Shown: positions 8,391 to 17,853 of the stretch, piece after piece | Layout of the letters: every line of letters begins with the position of its first letter | Numbering within the stretch: position 1 is the first letter of the stretch | From: G963663315 sp965116335 | GTDB lineage: Bacteria; Pseudomonadota; Gammaproteobacteria; Arenicellales; Poriferihabitantaceae | Length of the DNA stretch: 64,000 bases | Direction: 5' to 3' | NCBI GenBank assembly: GCA_965116335.1 | Contig: OZ220677.1 | Coordinates: 1,054,001 to 1,118,000, forward strand | Program-made: the position numbers and the translations under genes | Notes under the pieces: model-generated | Told to the model about the DNA's origin: nothing | Database searches by the model: none | What the model saw: the letters and a program-made list of their open reading frames with translations, nothing else

Positions 8391-8419
8391 TTGATTATAT
8401 ATAAATTGGGGGATACAAT
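8391..8419 (+). promoter_or_regulatory. Putative sigma70 promoter of the XRE-ImmA-RM operon
   Basis: TTGATT at 8391-8396, a 17-base spacer and TACAAT at 8414-8419, about 55 bases before the XRE start codon. The region between this and capV (8310-8390) also carries TTGACA hexamers on the minus strand and a repeated CGTACTCGTAC stretch at 8380-8390 that could be a regulator site, so both operons may be controlled from this 160-base gap. Confidence 0.5.
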
Positions 8420-8473
8420 CAGGAGATTCAGGACACTCAAAATATCCGTAGATGTAATGAACAAAGCAAAGCA

Positions 8474-8893
8474 ATGAGCTTGCAGGTACATTTCCAGGAA
8501 ATCTTCGGAGAGCGTATCAAGGCGCGTCGCCGTGAGTTGCACCTCACGCAGATTGAGCTATCCGAACGCCTGCATATCTCACGCACAATGCTCGCCAATA
8601 TCGAAACAGGCACTCAAAGAACTTCCGTATTCCTTTTGGCGCGTCTGGCACAAACCTTGGAGGTTTCCACAGAAGATCTGGTTCCTGATATGACCGATGC
8701 AGAAGCCCGGCTTGAGCAAAGTCGGAAAGTAGCTTTGTCAACTGAAACCAGGCCCGCCCTGTTAAGCCAGGAACTGGAAGCCCTGAATATTTCCGTGGAT
8801 TTCGGATCCACGTTGGAAGAAGCTCTAAAAGAGGTTCGCAATCAACACAGCAAGCCTGAACCAACCAAACCGGAGGACAACTACGATGACTAA
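8474..8893 (+). CDS. XRE-family helix-turn-helix regulator
   Basis: 139 residues with an N-terminal Cro/CI-type HTH: FGERIKARRRELHLTQIELSERL, the recognition helix region SRTMLANIETGTQRTS and LLARLAQTLEVS. The C-terminal half is a Glu/Lys-rich tail without a recognised domain. XRE proteins next to ImmA-type peptidases are usually repressors that are cut by the peptidase under stress. The stop overlaps the ImmA start by 8 bases, and the RM genes follow, so it likely controls expression of the RM system and perhaps the divergent CBASS operon. Confidence 0.88.
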   Translation: MSLQVHFQEIFGERIKARRRELHLTQIELSERLHISRTMLANIETGTQRTSVFLLARLAQTLEVSTEDLVPDMTDAEARLEQSRKVALSTETRPALLSQELEALNISVDFGSTLEEALKEVRNQHSKPEPTKPEDNYDD

Positions 8894-9419
8894 ATACAAA
8901 GCTATCGACGAAAAAGCTCAAAAACTGCTCGTAAAATCGAACGCACTGACTTATCCGGTGAAGCTCGATCAGATTGTCAATCACTTGAAGCTCTCGTTGA
9001 ACGAAAAGCCACTGGAAGACGAGTATTCCGGGTTTCTGGCGGTAAAAGAAAAAACCATTGTCGTCAACTCGCATCATGCTCCGGTACGACGACGTTTCAC
9101 CATTGCCCATGAAATCGGGCACTATCAACTGCACCGCAGGCGAGCAGGTGAAACACCGGTTTTCATAGACCGCAAGGTTTATAATCGCAAGAATAGCGTG
9201 GATGGGGTTGATCATCTGATGGAATTGGAAGCAAATGCTTTTGCGGCGGGCTTGTTGATGCCGGAGGTGCTGCTGGATGAATATCTGGAAAAACACTCAC
9301 ATCTCGACCTGGAAAAACCAACTGACATCAAGGCGCTGGCTGAAGAATTTGAGGTGAGTCGGCCAGCCATGGAATATCGCCTGAAGAATCTTGGTTTCGT
9401 TTTGCACACGAGTTTTTAA
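8886..9419 (+). CDS. ImmA/IrrE-family metallopeptidase
   Basis: 177 residues. Zinc-binding HEIGH at residues 75-79 in RRFTIAHEIGHYQLHR, and a downstream ELEANAFAAGLLMP segment giving the third, glutamate ligand. This pattern defines the ImmA/IrrE group, which cleave paired XRE repressors (ImmR, DdrO). A small C-terminal helical segment (LAEEFEVSRPAMEYRLKNLG) resembles the HTH tail common in this family. It is translationally coupled to the XRE gene before it and ends 4 bases before the methylase start. Confidence 0.9.
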   Translation: MTKYKAIDEKAQKLLVKSNALTYPVKLDQIVNHLKLSLNEKPLEDEYSGFLAVKEKTIVVNSHHAPVRRRFTIAHEIGHYQLHRRRAGETPVFIDRKVYNRKNSVDGVDHLMELEANAFAAGLLMPEVLLDEYLEKHSHLDLEKPTDIKALAEEFEVSRPAMEYRLKNLGFVLHTSF

Positions 9420-9423
9420 TACG

Positions 9424-11091
9424 ATGCCAACACTGGATTTCAAAGGGAAGCAAATCGTATATGCACACCATCTGAGTGTTCCCTATCGAACGCTGGATAA
9501 GGTACGTAAAAATTCGGTTTCATCGAAGGAAGAACCGGCGGAAGGCAACCTGCTGATACACGGCGATAACCTGCACGCGCTCAAAGCCCTGATGCCACGC
9601 TATGCCGGACGTGTGAATTGCATTTACATTGATCCGCCTTACAACACCGGCAATGCAGGATGGGTTTATAACGATAATGTCAATTCGGATCTGATGAAGC
9701 GGTGGCTGAAAGAAAACAGCGAAGTGGATCGGGAAGACCCGGAACGGCACGACAAATGGTTGTGTATGATGTGGCCGCGCTTGCAACTATTGCGAGAACT
9801 GCTGGCAGAAGACGGCGTGATTTTTATTTCCATCGACGATAACGAACAACACCGTTTGCGCATGATGATGGATGAGATTTTCGGGGAGGATAACTTCATC
9901 GCTAACATTCTATGGCAAAAGAAATATGCTCCGGCAAATGACGCGAAGTATTTCTCTGACAATCACGACTTCATTATTTGTTATGCAAAGAACAAATCAA
10001 CGAACGGAGACAATGGGGGAAAAGAGACCGCTTGGCAACGCAACCTCCTGCCGCGCACCGACAAACAGAACAAACTCTATAAATATGATGATCAGGATGG
10101 CAAGGGACGCTGGCGTCCAGATAATCTGACTGTCAAGTCTTATTCCCGGGAATACGATTACCCGATTGTCAATCCCGATACTGGCAAAGAGTACCACCCC
10201 TCACAAGGAACCTGTTGGCGAACCAGCAAAGAGCAGATGCAGGGTTGGTTAAAGGAAAACCGGGTTTTCTTCGGGCGTGACGGCAAAGGCGCTCCACAGC
10301 TGAAAAGATACCTGCGGGAAGTGCAACAGGGCATCGTCCCCCTGACTATCTGGACGTATGACGAGGTAGGACACACGGACGGAGCGCGCAAACTCTTGAA
10401 AGAGATATTCAGCGACCAGCGACTACCTTTTGACAACCCGAAGGCTTTGGGATTGTTGCAGAGGATATTCACCATCGCGGCAGACAAGAACGCCATCATT
10501 CTCGATTCTTTTGCGGGTTCAGGCACCACCGCCCACGCCGTCCTGGCCATGAACAATCAAGACGGCGGCCAGCGCAAATTCATCTGCGTGGAATGCGAAG
10601 ATTACGCCGACAACATTACCGCTGAGCGCGTCCGGCGAGTGATAAAGGGTATACCGCAAGCAAGGTTTGAAAACCTGAAAAACGGGCTTGGCGGTAGCTT
10701 TTCCTACTATGAGTTAGGCGAAGAACTCAATGTGGAAAATCTCATTACCGGCAAAAGCATACCGGACTACGGCACTCTGGCGCGACATGTCGCCTACACC
10801 GCAACAGGCGTAACATTCGAGAAAATGAAGTCCGGCAAGGATTATTTTTTCGGTGAGACCAAAGATTACCGCCTGCACATGATTTACCGGCCGGATATGA
10901 AATTCTTGTGTTCCACCGAATCCGCTCTAACACTGGACATGGCGGAACGCATCGGTAAAGCGGCGCATCAAAAAAGTAAAACGGCACTCGTTTTTGCCCC
11001 GTGGAAATTCGTTTCGCAAAAAGACCTGACCAAACAAAAAGTGACTTTCTGCCAGTTACCTTATGCCATTCATCGCCTTTTCGGAGATTAA
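9424..11091 (+). CDS. mod: Type III restriction-modification methyltransferase, Mod subunit
   Basis: About 555 residues from the ATG at 9424 (the frame is open to 9391 but that would overlap the ImmA gene). The catalytic DPPYNTGN motif near residue 65 precedes the AdoMet-binding FAGSGTTAHAV motif near residue 365, the beta-class order of type III Mod proteins; the region between holds the target recognition domain. It would methylate adenine in one strand of a short asymmetric site and give the sequence specificity to the complex. It is followed directly by the Res gene. No simple-sequence repeat of the phase-variable mod type is visible in it. Confidence 0.92.
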   Translation: MPTLDFKGKQIVYAHHLSVPYRTLDKVRKNSVSSKEEPAEGNLLIHGDNLHALKALMPRYAGRVNCIYIDPPYNTGNAGWVYNDNVNSDLMKRWLKENSEVDREDPERHDKWLCMMWPRLQLLRELLAEDGVIFISIDDNEQHRLRMMMDEIFGEDNFIANILWQKKYAPANDAKYFSDNHDFIICYAKNKSTNGDNGGKETAWQRNLLPRTDKQNKLYKYDDQDGKGRWRPDNLTVKSYSREYDYPIVNPDTGKEYHPSQGTCWRTSKEQMQGWLKENRVFFGRDGKGAPQLKRYLREVQQGIVPLTIWTYDEVGHTDGARKLLKEIFSDQRLPFDNPKALGLLQRIFTIAADKNAIILDSFAGSGTTAHAVLAMNNQDGGQRKFICVECEDYADNITAERVRRVIKGIPQARFENLKNGLGGSFSYYELGEELNVENLITGKSIPDYGTLARHVAYTATGVTFEKMKSGKDYFFGETKDYRLHMIYRPDMKFLCSTESALTLDMAERIGKAAHQKSKTALVFAPWKFVSQKDLTKQKVTFCQLPYAIHRLFGD

Positions 11092-11095
11092 AGCG

Positions 11096-13684
11096 ATGCG
11101 TCCCAAAGAATTTCAGGAACAGGCCCTTGACGTGTTTGGGAGCTTCCTTTCCGAGTTGAAAAAGCAACAGGATGAGTCAAAAAAACGCATAACGGCTTTG
11201 CAAAAGGCTGGCCTGTCAACCAGTGAAGATGACCGGGATTATTTTGCGAAAGCCTGGGAGGAGTTAGGACGACGGGGTCTCTTGCCTCGCATCAAGGAAC
11301 AAAATGGCGCCTTGTCGTTACCCCCCTACGTCAGGCGACAGGACAGTCATGGTCGAACCATCCCTCATGTCTGTATGAAATTGCCAACCGGTGGAGGCAA
11401 AACCTTGCTCGGAGCGACTGCTCTTGAACGAATGAAGCCAGCTGCCGGACTGATACTCTGGATCACGCCCTCCCGCGCTATTTTTCGGCAGACCTGGCGC
11501 GCACTCGCGAACCGCCTGCACCCCTATCGTCAGTCTCTTGAACGCGCCTGCGGTGGACGAGTCAAGCTGTTAAAAAAGACTGATTCGTTCTCACTGGCTG
11601 ATGTGGAAAATTACCTGTGCGTAATGCCAATCATGTTACAGGCAGCTGACCGGGAAGACCGAAACTTCCTCAAAATTTTCCGGGACACCGGACAACTACC
11701 CTCCTTTTTTCCTGAACCGGACGATAAAGCGGCAAATGATCATTTTCTGGAAGAACATCCCGACCTGGAAACCGCTGGTGCCAGTAACAGTAATCAGGAA
11801 TCAATCAAACACAGTTTGTTCAACGTGCTCAAGATAACCCGCCCCATCATCGTTTTGGATGAGGCGCACAATGCTTATACCAGAAAGAGACGATTGCGCC
11901 TCAGTGAGTTCAATCCACGTTTTATTCTGGAGCTTTCTGCAACCCCGGAAAAAGGAGTCAGCAATATTCTGGTTGATGTTCCTGGCACGGCGTTAAAACG
12001 CGAAGAGATGATCAAGCTACCGTTGAACATTCACAATTTTGAAAACGCCGATTGGAAATATACACTTTCCAAAGCCAAAGAGCGGTTGGATAGTCTCGAA
12101 CAGGAAGCACGTAATTTGAGAGGGGAAAGCGGACGTTATATTCGACCTGTTATGCTGATTCGTGTAGAACGTGTCGGACAGGGCCAGCGTGACGGACAGC
12201 ATATCCATGCCGAGGATGTGCGCGACTATCTGATGACGCAACTGCGAGTGCCAGAAGACTACATTCGACGGAAAACGGCGGAAAAAGACGAGATCGTTGA
12301 TGAGGATTTGCTCTCTCCTTATTCGACCGTTCGCTACATTTTGACAAAAGATGCCCTTCGTGAAGGCTGGGATTGCCCCTTCGCTTATGTGCTGACATTA
12401 CTGGACACTACCAGTACAACCCGGGCCTTAACACAAATGACCGGGCGTGTCCTGCGACAGCCTGATGCGGAACTGACTGGACGGGCACGGCTGGATGAGT
12501 CGTATATCTATTGCGTTGACCGCGATGTCCGGGAAGCAATAGTAAGCGTCAAACGCGGACTGGAGCAGGAAGGTATGGGTGACCTGGGTGAATTTATTCG
12601 CAGTGGATCACAAGACAGGGAGAATGGCAGCGGAGGCAAGTTGATCCGTATACCAAGGCGTGAGCGGTTCCATGATATGCGGGTCTTTTTGCCACAGGTA
12701 CTGCATCGCGCCGGTAAGCACTATCGGTTATTGAATTATGAGAACGATGTTCTGGGTGGGGTGGAGTGGGAGTCGATTGTCGCGGCTCCTCTGGATGTTA
12801 ATTATGCTGCAATAGAAGAAATCCGGGAAATTACTGCTTTGGTGGACTTGCCGGGCTTTGACTACGACACTGACGAAGAAAAATTGAATGTGGACAAAGA
12901 ACTGTCTGCTGAGTTTTTCAGCCGCCGCATTTACGAAACCTTACCCAATCCATATCTGGCGGCTCAAGTGGTGGAGAGGATGCTGGATACGCTGCACACA
13001 CAGGGGTATACAGATGAGAACATATTTGACCGTCGTTATCACTTTTCCGAAATTCTGAAGCAACGACTAACCGACCTTATTGAGCACGAGGCCCAGGCTG
13101 TATTTCAGCGCAAATTACGAAATCAGGACATCCGGTTCGAGCTAATCGCCGATGGAGACGGGTTTGAGTTCGCTCAGGAATTGGGGAAAATAGTGGATGA
13201 AAAACAGATGCAGCTTTTCGATTACGGAGACCCTCTGAAGAAGTCCTTGTATGAAAAGGTATATGAAAAAGAATTCAATGGCCTGGAAAAAGATTTTGCC
13301 ATCTATCTGGATGGTTATAGCGCCGTCACCTGGTGGCACCGTTTTGCTGCCCGACAGGATTATGGCCTTCAGGGATGGAAACGACACCGGGTATATCCCG
13401 ACTTCGCCGTTTTTGTCGACCACGGAAACGAAAGCACTCGCCGCGTACTGGCCATTGAAACCAAGGGGTTACATTTGGCCGGGAATATCGACACCGAGTA
13501 CAAGAAAAAACTATTCGAGGTGCTGGAAACAGCGGAGCCACATGCAGTTGAATACGGCACCCTGAAATTATCGAAAAGCAAACGACAAAAACATCCTGTC
13601 TCTTTAAGTATGCTGTTTCAGGATAACTACCGGGATGAATTCGAGAAACTGATGCAAAAAAACCAGGCGAGCACTACCACTTAA
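11096..13684 (+). CDS. res: Type III restriction endonuclease, Res subunit
   Basis: About 862 residues from the ATG at 11096, 4 bases after the Mod stop with GGAG at 11083. It has superfamily 2 helicase motifs: Walker A in LPTGGGKTLLGA, Walker B as VLDEAH, motif III SATPEKG and motif VI MTGRVLRQP. The C-terminus has a PD-(D/E)XK nuclease site (YPDFAVFVDH then AIETKG). With Mod it senses head-to-head unmethylated sites by ATP-driven movement and cuts DNA some 25 bases away. The gene appears intact. Confidence 0.92.
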   Translation: MRPKEFQEQALDVFGSFLSELKKQQDESKKRITALQKAGLSTSEDDRDYFAKAWEELGRRGLLPRIKEQNGALSLPPYVRRQDSHGRTIPHVCMKLPTGGGKTLLGATALERMKPAAGLILWITPSRAIFRQTWRALANRLHPYRQSLERACGGRVKLLKKTDSFSLADVENYLCVMPIMLQAADREDRNFLKIFRDTGQLPSFFPEPDDKAANDHFLEEHPDLETAGASNSNQESIKHSLFNVLKITRPIIVLDEAHNAYTRKRRLRLSEFNPRFILELSATPEKGVSNILVDVPGTALKREEMIKLPLNIHNFENADWKYTLSKAKERLDSLEQEARNLRGESGRYIRPVMLIRVERVGQGQRDGQHIHAEDVRDYLMTQLRVPEDYIRRKTAEKDEIVDEDLLSPYSTVRYILTKDALREGWDCPFAYVLTLLDTTSTTRALTQMTGRVLRQPDAELTGRARLDESYIYCVDRDVREAIVSVKRGLEQEGMGDLGEFIRSGSQDRENGSGGKLIRIPRRERFHDMRVFLPQVLHRAGKHYRLLNYENDVLGGVEWESIVAAPLDVNYAAIEEIREITALVDLPGFDYDTDEEKLNVDKELSAEFFSRRIYETLPNPYLAAQVVERMLDTLHTQGYTDENIFDRRYHFSEILKQRLTDLIEHEAQAVFQRKLRNQDIRFELIADGDGFEFAQELGKIVDEKQMQLFDYGDPLKKSLYEKVYEKEFNGLEKDFAIYLDGYSAVTWWHRFAARQDYGLQGWKRHRVYPDFAVFVDHGNESTRRVLAIETKGLHLAGNIDTEYKKKLFEVLETAEPHAVEYGTLKLSKSKRQKHPVSLSMLFQDNYRDEFEKLMQKNQASTTT

Positions 13685-13692
13685 CCAACCCT

Positions 13693-15096
13693 TCAGCCGT
13701 TGCCCAGCCCGGCCGTTGGGCTTACACGTCCCAGCGCGTTGTCGATGGCGGTTACGATTTCGTCGATGTCGTCCCGGGTGCAGATCAGGGCGGGACTCAG
13801 GCATATCGTATTGTTGTATTCGACAAAGCTACGGCTGGTGCGCCCGATCATCACGCCCTGCCGCAAGCAGTCGGCAACAACATCAGCAAGCACACGTTCT
13901 GATACTGGCTCGCGGGTCTTGCGGTTCTTGACCAGTTCGGCACCGACAAACAGGCCCTTGCCTCTGACATCCCCGATAATTGGATGTTTGTCCATCAGCG
14001 CGAACAGCTGATCCATCAGGTAATCCCCCATCCGGTTTACATTGTCGAGCAGGTTTTCCTCTACAATGATCTGCATATTCTCTAACGCCGCAGCGGGTCC
14101 ACCGGCACAACCGCCAAACGTGCTGATGTCCCGGAAATAGTGCATCACCTGATCCGGCCCGGCCAGGAATTCATTGAACAGGTCTTCGGTCGTGACTGTG
14201 CAGGAAATCGCGGCATAGCCACTAGCGACTCCTTTGGCCATGGTTACAATATCCGGCTTGACTCCGTAATGCTGGTAACCGAACCACTTTCCGGTGCGGC
14301 CCATGCCACAGACCACCTCATCTATGTGGATCAACACGCCATAGCGGGTGCAGATTTCCTGAACGGTCTCGAAATATCCCTCCGGGGGCGGAATCACTCC
14401 GCCGCCCGCGGTGATTGGTTCCAGAATCACTGAGCCTACGGTGTCCGGCCCTTCCTCCAGAATTACCCGTTCCAACTCCCTGGCCGCCTGGACACCATAA
14501 TCCGCAGCATCGCCATTTTCCGCGTGGTAGGCCAGGCAGTGAGGGAACTCAACGAATCCGGGGGTAAACGGGCCGTATTGCTGTTTACGCTGAATCTGTC
14601 CGGTCGCGCTCAGGGCCGTTATGGTGGTGCCATGATAATCCCGCTCGCGGAAGATGATCTTGTGTTTCTGACCATTGTTTTTAAGTGCTGCAAGCTGACG
14701 AACCAGCTTGAAACCCTTTTCATTGGCCTCTGACCCGGAATTGGAGAAGTAGACACGGCTGAGTCCAGGCATTTTATCGATCAGCATTTCGGCAAACCGG
14801 GCGCCGGGAACATTTCCGGCAGTATTGGCGTAGTAGCACATCTGAACCAGTTGATCCCGCACCGCATTGGCAATGCGCTCACGACCATAACCGACATTGA
14901 CAGTCCACACTCCGCCGGAAACCGCGTCGAGATACTCCCTGCCATTGACATCTTTCAGCCGCAGGCCCTGCCCTTCCACTATCATCATCGGCGCCCCTTC
15001 CTGGATCGGCTTGTGCTGGATCAGGTGATGCCAGACATGCGCCTTATCGTGATCGACAATTTCGGCGCTGTCGATTATTTCCACTGCTTTATTCAT
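13693..15096 (-). CDS. tpa: Class III PLP aminotransferase, probably taurine-pyruvate aminotransferase
   Basis: 467 residues. The fold-type I class III pattern is complete: SNSGSEANE cofactor-phosphate loop, YHG aromatic stacking, IHIDEVVCGMGRTG with the PLP-binding Asp, and MAKGVASGY with the Schiff-base Lys. The N-terminal HVWHHLIQHKP and the middle ERDYHGTT resemble taurine-pyruvate aminotransferases, which form sulfoacetaldehyde and alanine. No xsc or taurine transporter gene lies in the window, so a beta-alanine or another omega-amino acid substrate remains possible. Convergent with the Res gene (8 bases apart). Confidence 0.65.
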   Translation of the reverse strand: MNKAVEIIDSAEIVDHDKAHVWHHLIQHKPIQEGAPMMIVEGQGLRLKDVNGREYLDAVSGGVWTVNVGYGRERIANAVRDQLVQMCYYANTAGNVPGARFAEMLIDKMPGLSRVYFSNSGSEANEKGFKLVRQLAALKNNGQKHKIIFRERDYHGTTITALSATGQIQRKQQYGPFTPGFVEFPHCLAYHAENGDAADYGVQAARELERVILEEGPDTVGSVILEPITAGGGVIPPPEGYFETVQEICTRYGVLIHIDEVVCGMGRTGKWFGYQHYGVKPDIVTMAKGVASGYAAISCTVTTEDLFNEFLAGPDQVMHYFRDISTFGGCAGGPAAALENMQIIVEENLLDNVNRMGDYLMDQLFALMDKHPIIGDVRGKGLFVGAELVKNRKTREPVSERVLADVVADCLRQGVMIGRTSRSFVEYNNTICLSPALICTRDDIDEIVTAIDNALGRVSPTAGLGNG

Positions 15097-15232
15097 GATT
15101 GTGTTGTGTTTTTAGAAACTGGAACTGCAAGATAACCCGCTTATCGGAAACTTCTATAGAGCCAGTTCAGGATGAATGACTATGCCACATTTTCATCCGT
15201 TGCGGTCGGGTACTTGAGTTACAATCCCCGCA

Positions 15233-17413
15233 ATGGACGTTTCGCATATTTTCTCCCCCCTGAACGCGGCACAACGGGAAGCCGTGGCGGCTCCGCCGGG
15301 AGCGGCACTGGTACTGGCTGGCGCGGGTAGCGGCAAAACCCGGGTACTTACCCACCGCATCGCTTATCTGATTGAAGGACATCAGGTTTCCCCGGCTTCT
15401 ATTCTGGCCGTCACCTTCACCAATAAGGCAGCGAGAGAGATGCGCGGTCGAATCGAGCAGATGTTCGGACTACCGCCCGTTGGCCTGTGGATCGGTACTT
15501 TTCACGGCCTTTGTCACCGTCTGTTGCGGTTGCATCATGAAGACGCGGGGCTGCCGAAGGATTTTGAAATCCTGGATCAGGATGACCAGTACCGGCTGAT
15601 ACGCCGCATCCTGAAAGAGCTTGACCTGGACGAAGCCCATTGGCCGCCGCGCCAGGTGCAGGGGATGATCGGCAACTATAAGGAAGCGGCGATTCGCCCG
15701 CAAACCCTGCCCACGCAGGACGACAGTTATCAACAGACCTTCTACCAGGTTTATCTCTCCTACGAAAACCGCTGCCACCGGGCCGGGCTGGTGGACTTCG
15801 CTGAGCTTCTGCTACGTACTGTGGAGCTGTTTCGTAATAATCAAACCGTGCGCGAGAACTGGCAGGATCGGTTTCGCCATATCCTGGTTGATGAATTTCA
15901 GGATACCAACAGCATCCAGTATCAATGGCTCCGTATCCTGTCTGCCCGACACCAAAACCTGTTTGCCGTGGGCGACGACGACCAGTCGATTTTCGGGTGG
16001 CGGGGAGCGCGAGTGGAAAACATCCTCAGTTTCGAGAAGGATTTTGAGCAGGCCAGGGTTTTCAGGCTGGAACAGAATTACCGCTCAACCGGCAATATAC
16101 TGCAATGCGCCAATGCTGTGATCGCTAACAATGCCCGCAGACTGGGCAAGGAGTTGTGGACCGAACAATCTGCCGGTGCGCCCGTTCGAGTCTATACCGC
16201 GAGTAACGAAATCGACGAATCCCGATTTGTCACAAGCCGGATTCAGGACTGGGTCAGACAGGGAAATAAAAGGCAGCAAACGGCCATTCTGTACCGCTCC
16301 AACGCCCAGTCCCGCGTGTTTGAGGAACAACTGATCAGACAAGGGATTCCCTATCGGATCTATGGCGGATTCCGGTTTTTCGAGCGGGCTGAAATCAAGG
16401 ACGCGCTGGCCTATTTGCGGTTGGTCAGTAACCGTGATTCGGACCCGGCATTCGAACGTATTGTCAATCTGCCCACCCGTGGTATCGGCAATCGCACACT
16501 GGACACGATTCGCCAAAGCGCGCGCACACAATCGGTATCCCTGTGGGATGCTGCAAATCGGCTGGTAGCCAGTCGGGGGCTGTCCGCGCAGGCATTGAAC
16601 GCAGTCAGCCATTTTCTGGATCTGATCAAACGGATTGCGGCGGATACCGAAGCGCTGGAACTTGCGGAATTGACCGACCAGGTATTGCAACGCAGCGGCC
16701 TGCTCGAACACCATGGCAAGGGGCACGGAGAAATAGCCCGGGGACGAGTTGAAAACCTGAAAGAACTGGTCAATGCCACGCGCAATTTCGTGACCGATGA
16801 AGAGTTGGATTTTGCCGCTGAAATGGATGATTTGGCGTTGTTTCTGGCGCATACCTCTCTGGAAGCAACCCCGCAACAGGTGGGAGACCAGAACGATTGC
16901 GTACAGCTGATGAGCCTGCACTCCGCCAAGGGGCTGGAATTCCCGCTGGTATTCCTGTGCGGAATGGAAGACGGCATACTGCCCCATCAGAAATGCCTGG
17001 ATGAGGCGAATCTGGAAGAAGAACGCCGACTGTGTTACGTGGGCATGACCCGGGCGATGCAACAACTGGTTCTTTGTCATGCAGCAGTACGCCGACTGTA
17101 CGGCAAGGATCATTATCTGGAACCCTCCCGATTCTTCGCTGAAATCCCCGACCAATGTATCGAAAGGATCGAGGATTCGAGGCCTGGCCGCAATGTATAC
17201 GGCGGTTCTCGCACGAGTACCAGAAACGATACAGCAGCACCAGGCGGCGGCAACGGATTAAGGCCCGGCCAGCGAGTCCGGCATACAAAGTTCGGTGAAG
17301 GGGTGGTTCTGGGTCTGGAAGGCCAGGGCGACCACGCCCGGGTTCAGGTCAATTTCAGATCCGCCGGTGCCAAGTGGCTGATTTGTGCCTATGCCAAGCT
17401 GGAGCCGGTCTGA
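15233..17413 (+). CDS. uvrD: DNA helicase II, UvrD
   Basis: 726 residues, the usual UvrD size. SF1A helicase motifs in order: LNAAQREAV (Q motif), AGAGSGKTRVLTHR (Walker A), TFTNKAA (Ia), DEFQDTN (Walker B), GDDDQSIFGWRGA (III), QNYRSTGNIL (IV), MSLHSAKGLEFPLVF (V) and VGMTRA (VI). The C-terminal tail contains a GQRVRHTKFGEG stretch, the Tudor-like RNA-polymerase-binding domain of UvrD/PcrA. It unwinds DNA 3' to 5' in mismatch and nucleotide excision repair. ATG at 15233. Confidence 0.95.
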   Translation: MDVSHIFSPLNAAQREAVAAPPGAALVLAGAGSGKTRVLTHRIAYLIEGHQVSPASILAVTFTNKAAREMRGRIEQMFGLPPVGLWIGTFHGLCHRLLRLHHEDAGLPKDFEILDQDDQYRLIRRILKELDLDEAHWPPRQVQGMIGNYKEAAIRPQTLPTQDDSYQQTFYQVYLSYENRCHRAGLVDFAELLLRTVELFRNNQTVRENWQDRFRHILVDEFQDTNSIQYQWLRILSARHQNLFAVGDDDQSIFGWRGARVENILSFEKDFEQARVFRLEQNYRSTGNILQCANAVIANNARRLGKELWTEQSAGAPVRVYTASNEIDESRFVTSRIQDWVRQGNKRQQTAILYRSNAQSRVFEEQLIRQGIPYRIYGGFRFFERAEIKDALAYLRLVSNRDSDPAFERIVNLPTRGIGNRTLDTIRQSARTQSVSLWDAANRLVASRGLSAQALNAVSHFLDLIKRIAADTEALELAELTDQVLQRSGLLEHHGKGHGEIARGRVENLKELVNATRNFVTDEELDFAAEMDDLALFLAHTSLEATPQQVGDQNDCVQLMSLHSAKGLEFPLVFLCGMEDGILPHQKCLDEANLEEERRLCYVGMTRAMQQLVLCHAAVRRLYGKDHYLEPSRFFAEIPDQCIERIEDSRPGRNVYGGSRTSTRNDTAAPGGGNGLRPGQRVRHTKFGEGVVLGLEGQGDHARVQVNFRSAGAKWLICAYAKLEPV

Positions 17414-17631
17414 TAACCAGACTGCCTGACCACGTTGCCGTCCAGCACTACAGTATGATCAAAGTGCAGTTTTTCATGGATTCGTGTGCCTGACTGATCA
17501 GCTCTGTCTATCGTTGCCATCCAGTGAAAACAGGGAGTATCCGCAAGATACGGGCGCAACGGCGAAGTAATCAACTCAGGATGTTCATAGAGGATTTCGT
17601 CGGTTACTGGAATAAAAACTTTCGGACTCAT
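17389..17631 (-). CDS. Small conserved hypothetical protein
   Basis: About 80 residues from the ATG at 17631 (MSPKVFIPVTDEIL), no membrane segment or signal. The composition and the run of well-formed codons, with phrases such as YEHPELITSPLRPY and CFHWMATID, look like real coding sequence rather than an accidental frame, and the gene ends 25 bases inside the 3' end of uvrD, convergently. I do not recognise a domain and cannot assign a function. Confidence 0.45.
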   Translation of the reverse strand: MSPKVFIPVTDEILYEHPELITSPLRPYLADTPCFHWMATIDRADQSGTRIHEKLHFDHTVVLDGNVVRQSGYQTGSSLA

Positions 17632-17785
17632 GGCGCGATTCCATATATTCTTGATCAGTGTTATTACACTGTACAGGGATGGCAACAACGGGGGGAAGGG
17701 GTGGCAAATTCATGGCATTAATCAGCATTACATCGCCATTTTTTACCCTTTTTTTCCGTTATACTGATAGTTGTGACTCATGCTT

Positions 17786-17813
17786 GATTCGGTAGCGAAT
17801 CGGGTAGCGAATC
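17786..17813 (+). promoter_or_regulatory. Candidate response-regulator binding site upstream of pdsR-like gene
   Basis: Two direct copies of GGTAGCGAATC at 17791-17801 and 17803-17813, 12 bases apart, as OmpR-family dimers often prefer. The first copy also sits in a palindrome GATTCG-GTAG-CGAATC (17786-17801). A TATACT -10-like hexamer lies just upstream at 17759-17764. The arrangement suggests autoregulation by the response regulator that follows; this is inference. Confidence 0.4.
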
Positions 17814-17853
17814 CAGCTTGTATCCAGACGCTCTCATTCATCAGGAGGTTGAT

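Noticed and set aside
9424..11091. Type III mod as a phase-variable methylase
   Set aside because: No simple repeat of four or five bases and no homopolymer longer than normal is in the gene or its promoter.
13600..13700. Copy of the tRNA-Met 3' end as attachment site at the far edge of the defence island
   Set aside because: Reading both strands around the island end I found no match to the T-arm and acceptor sequence.
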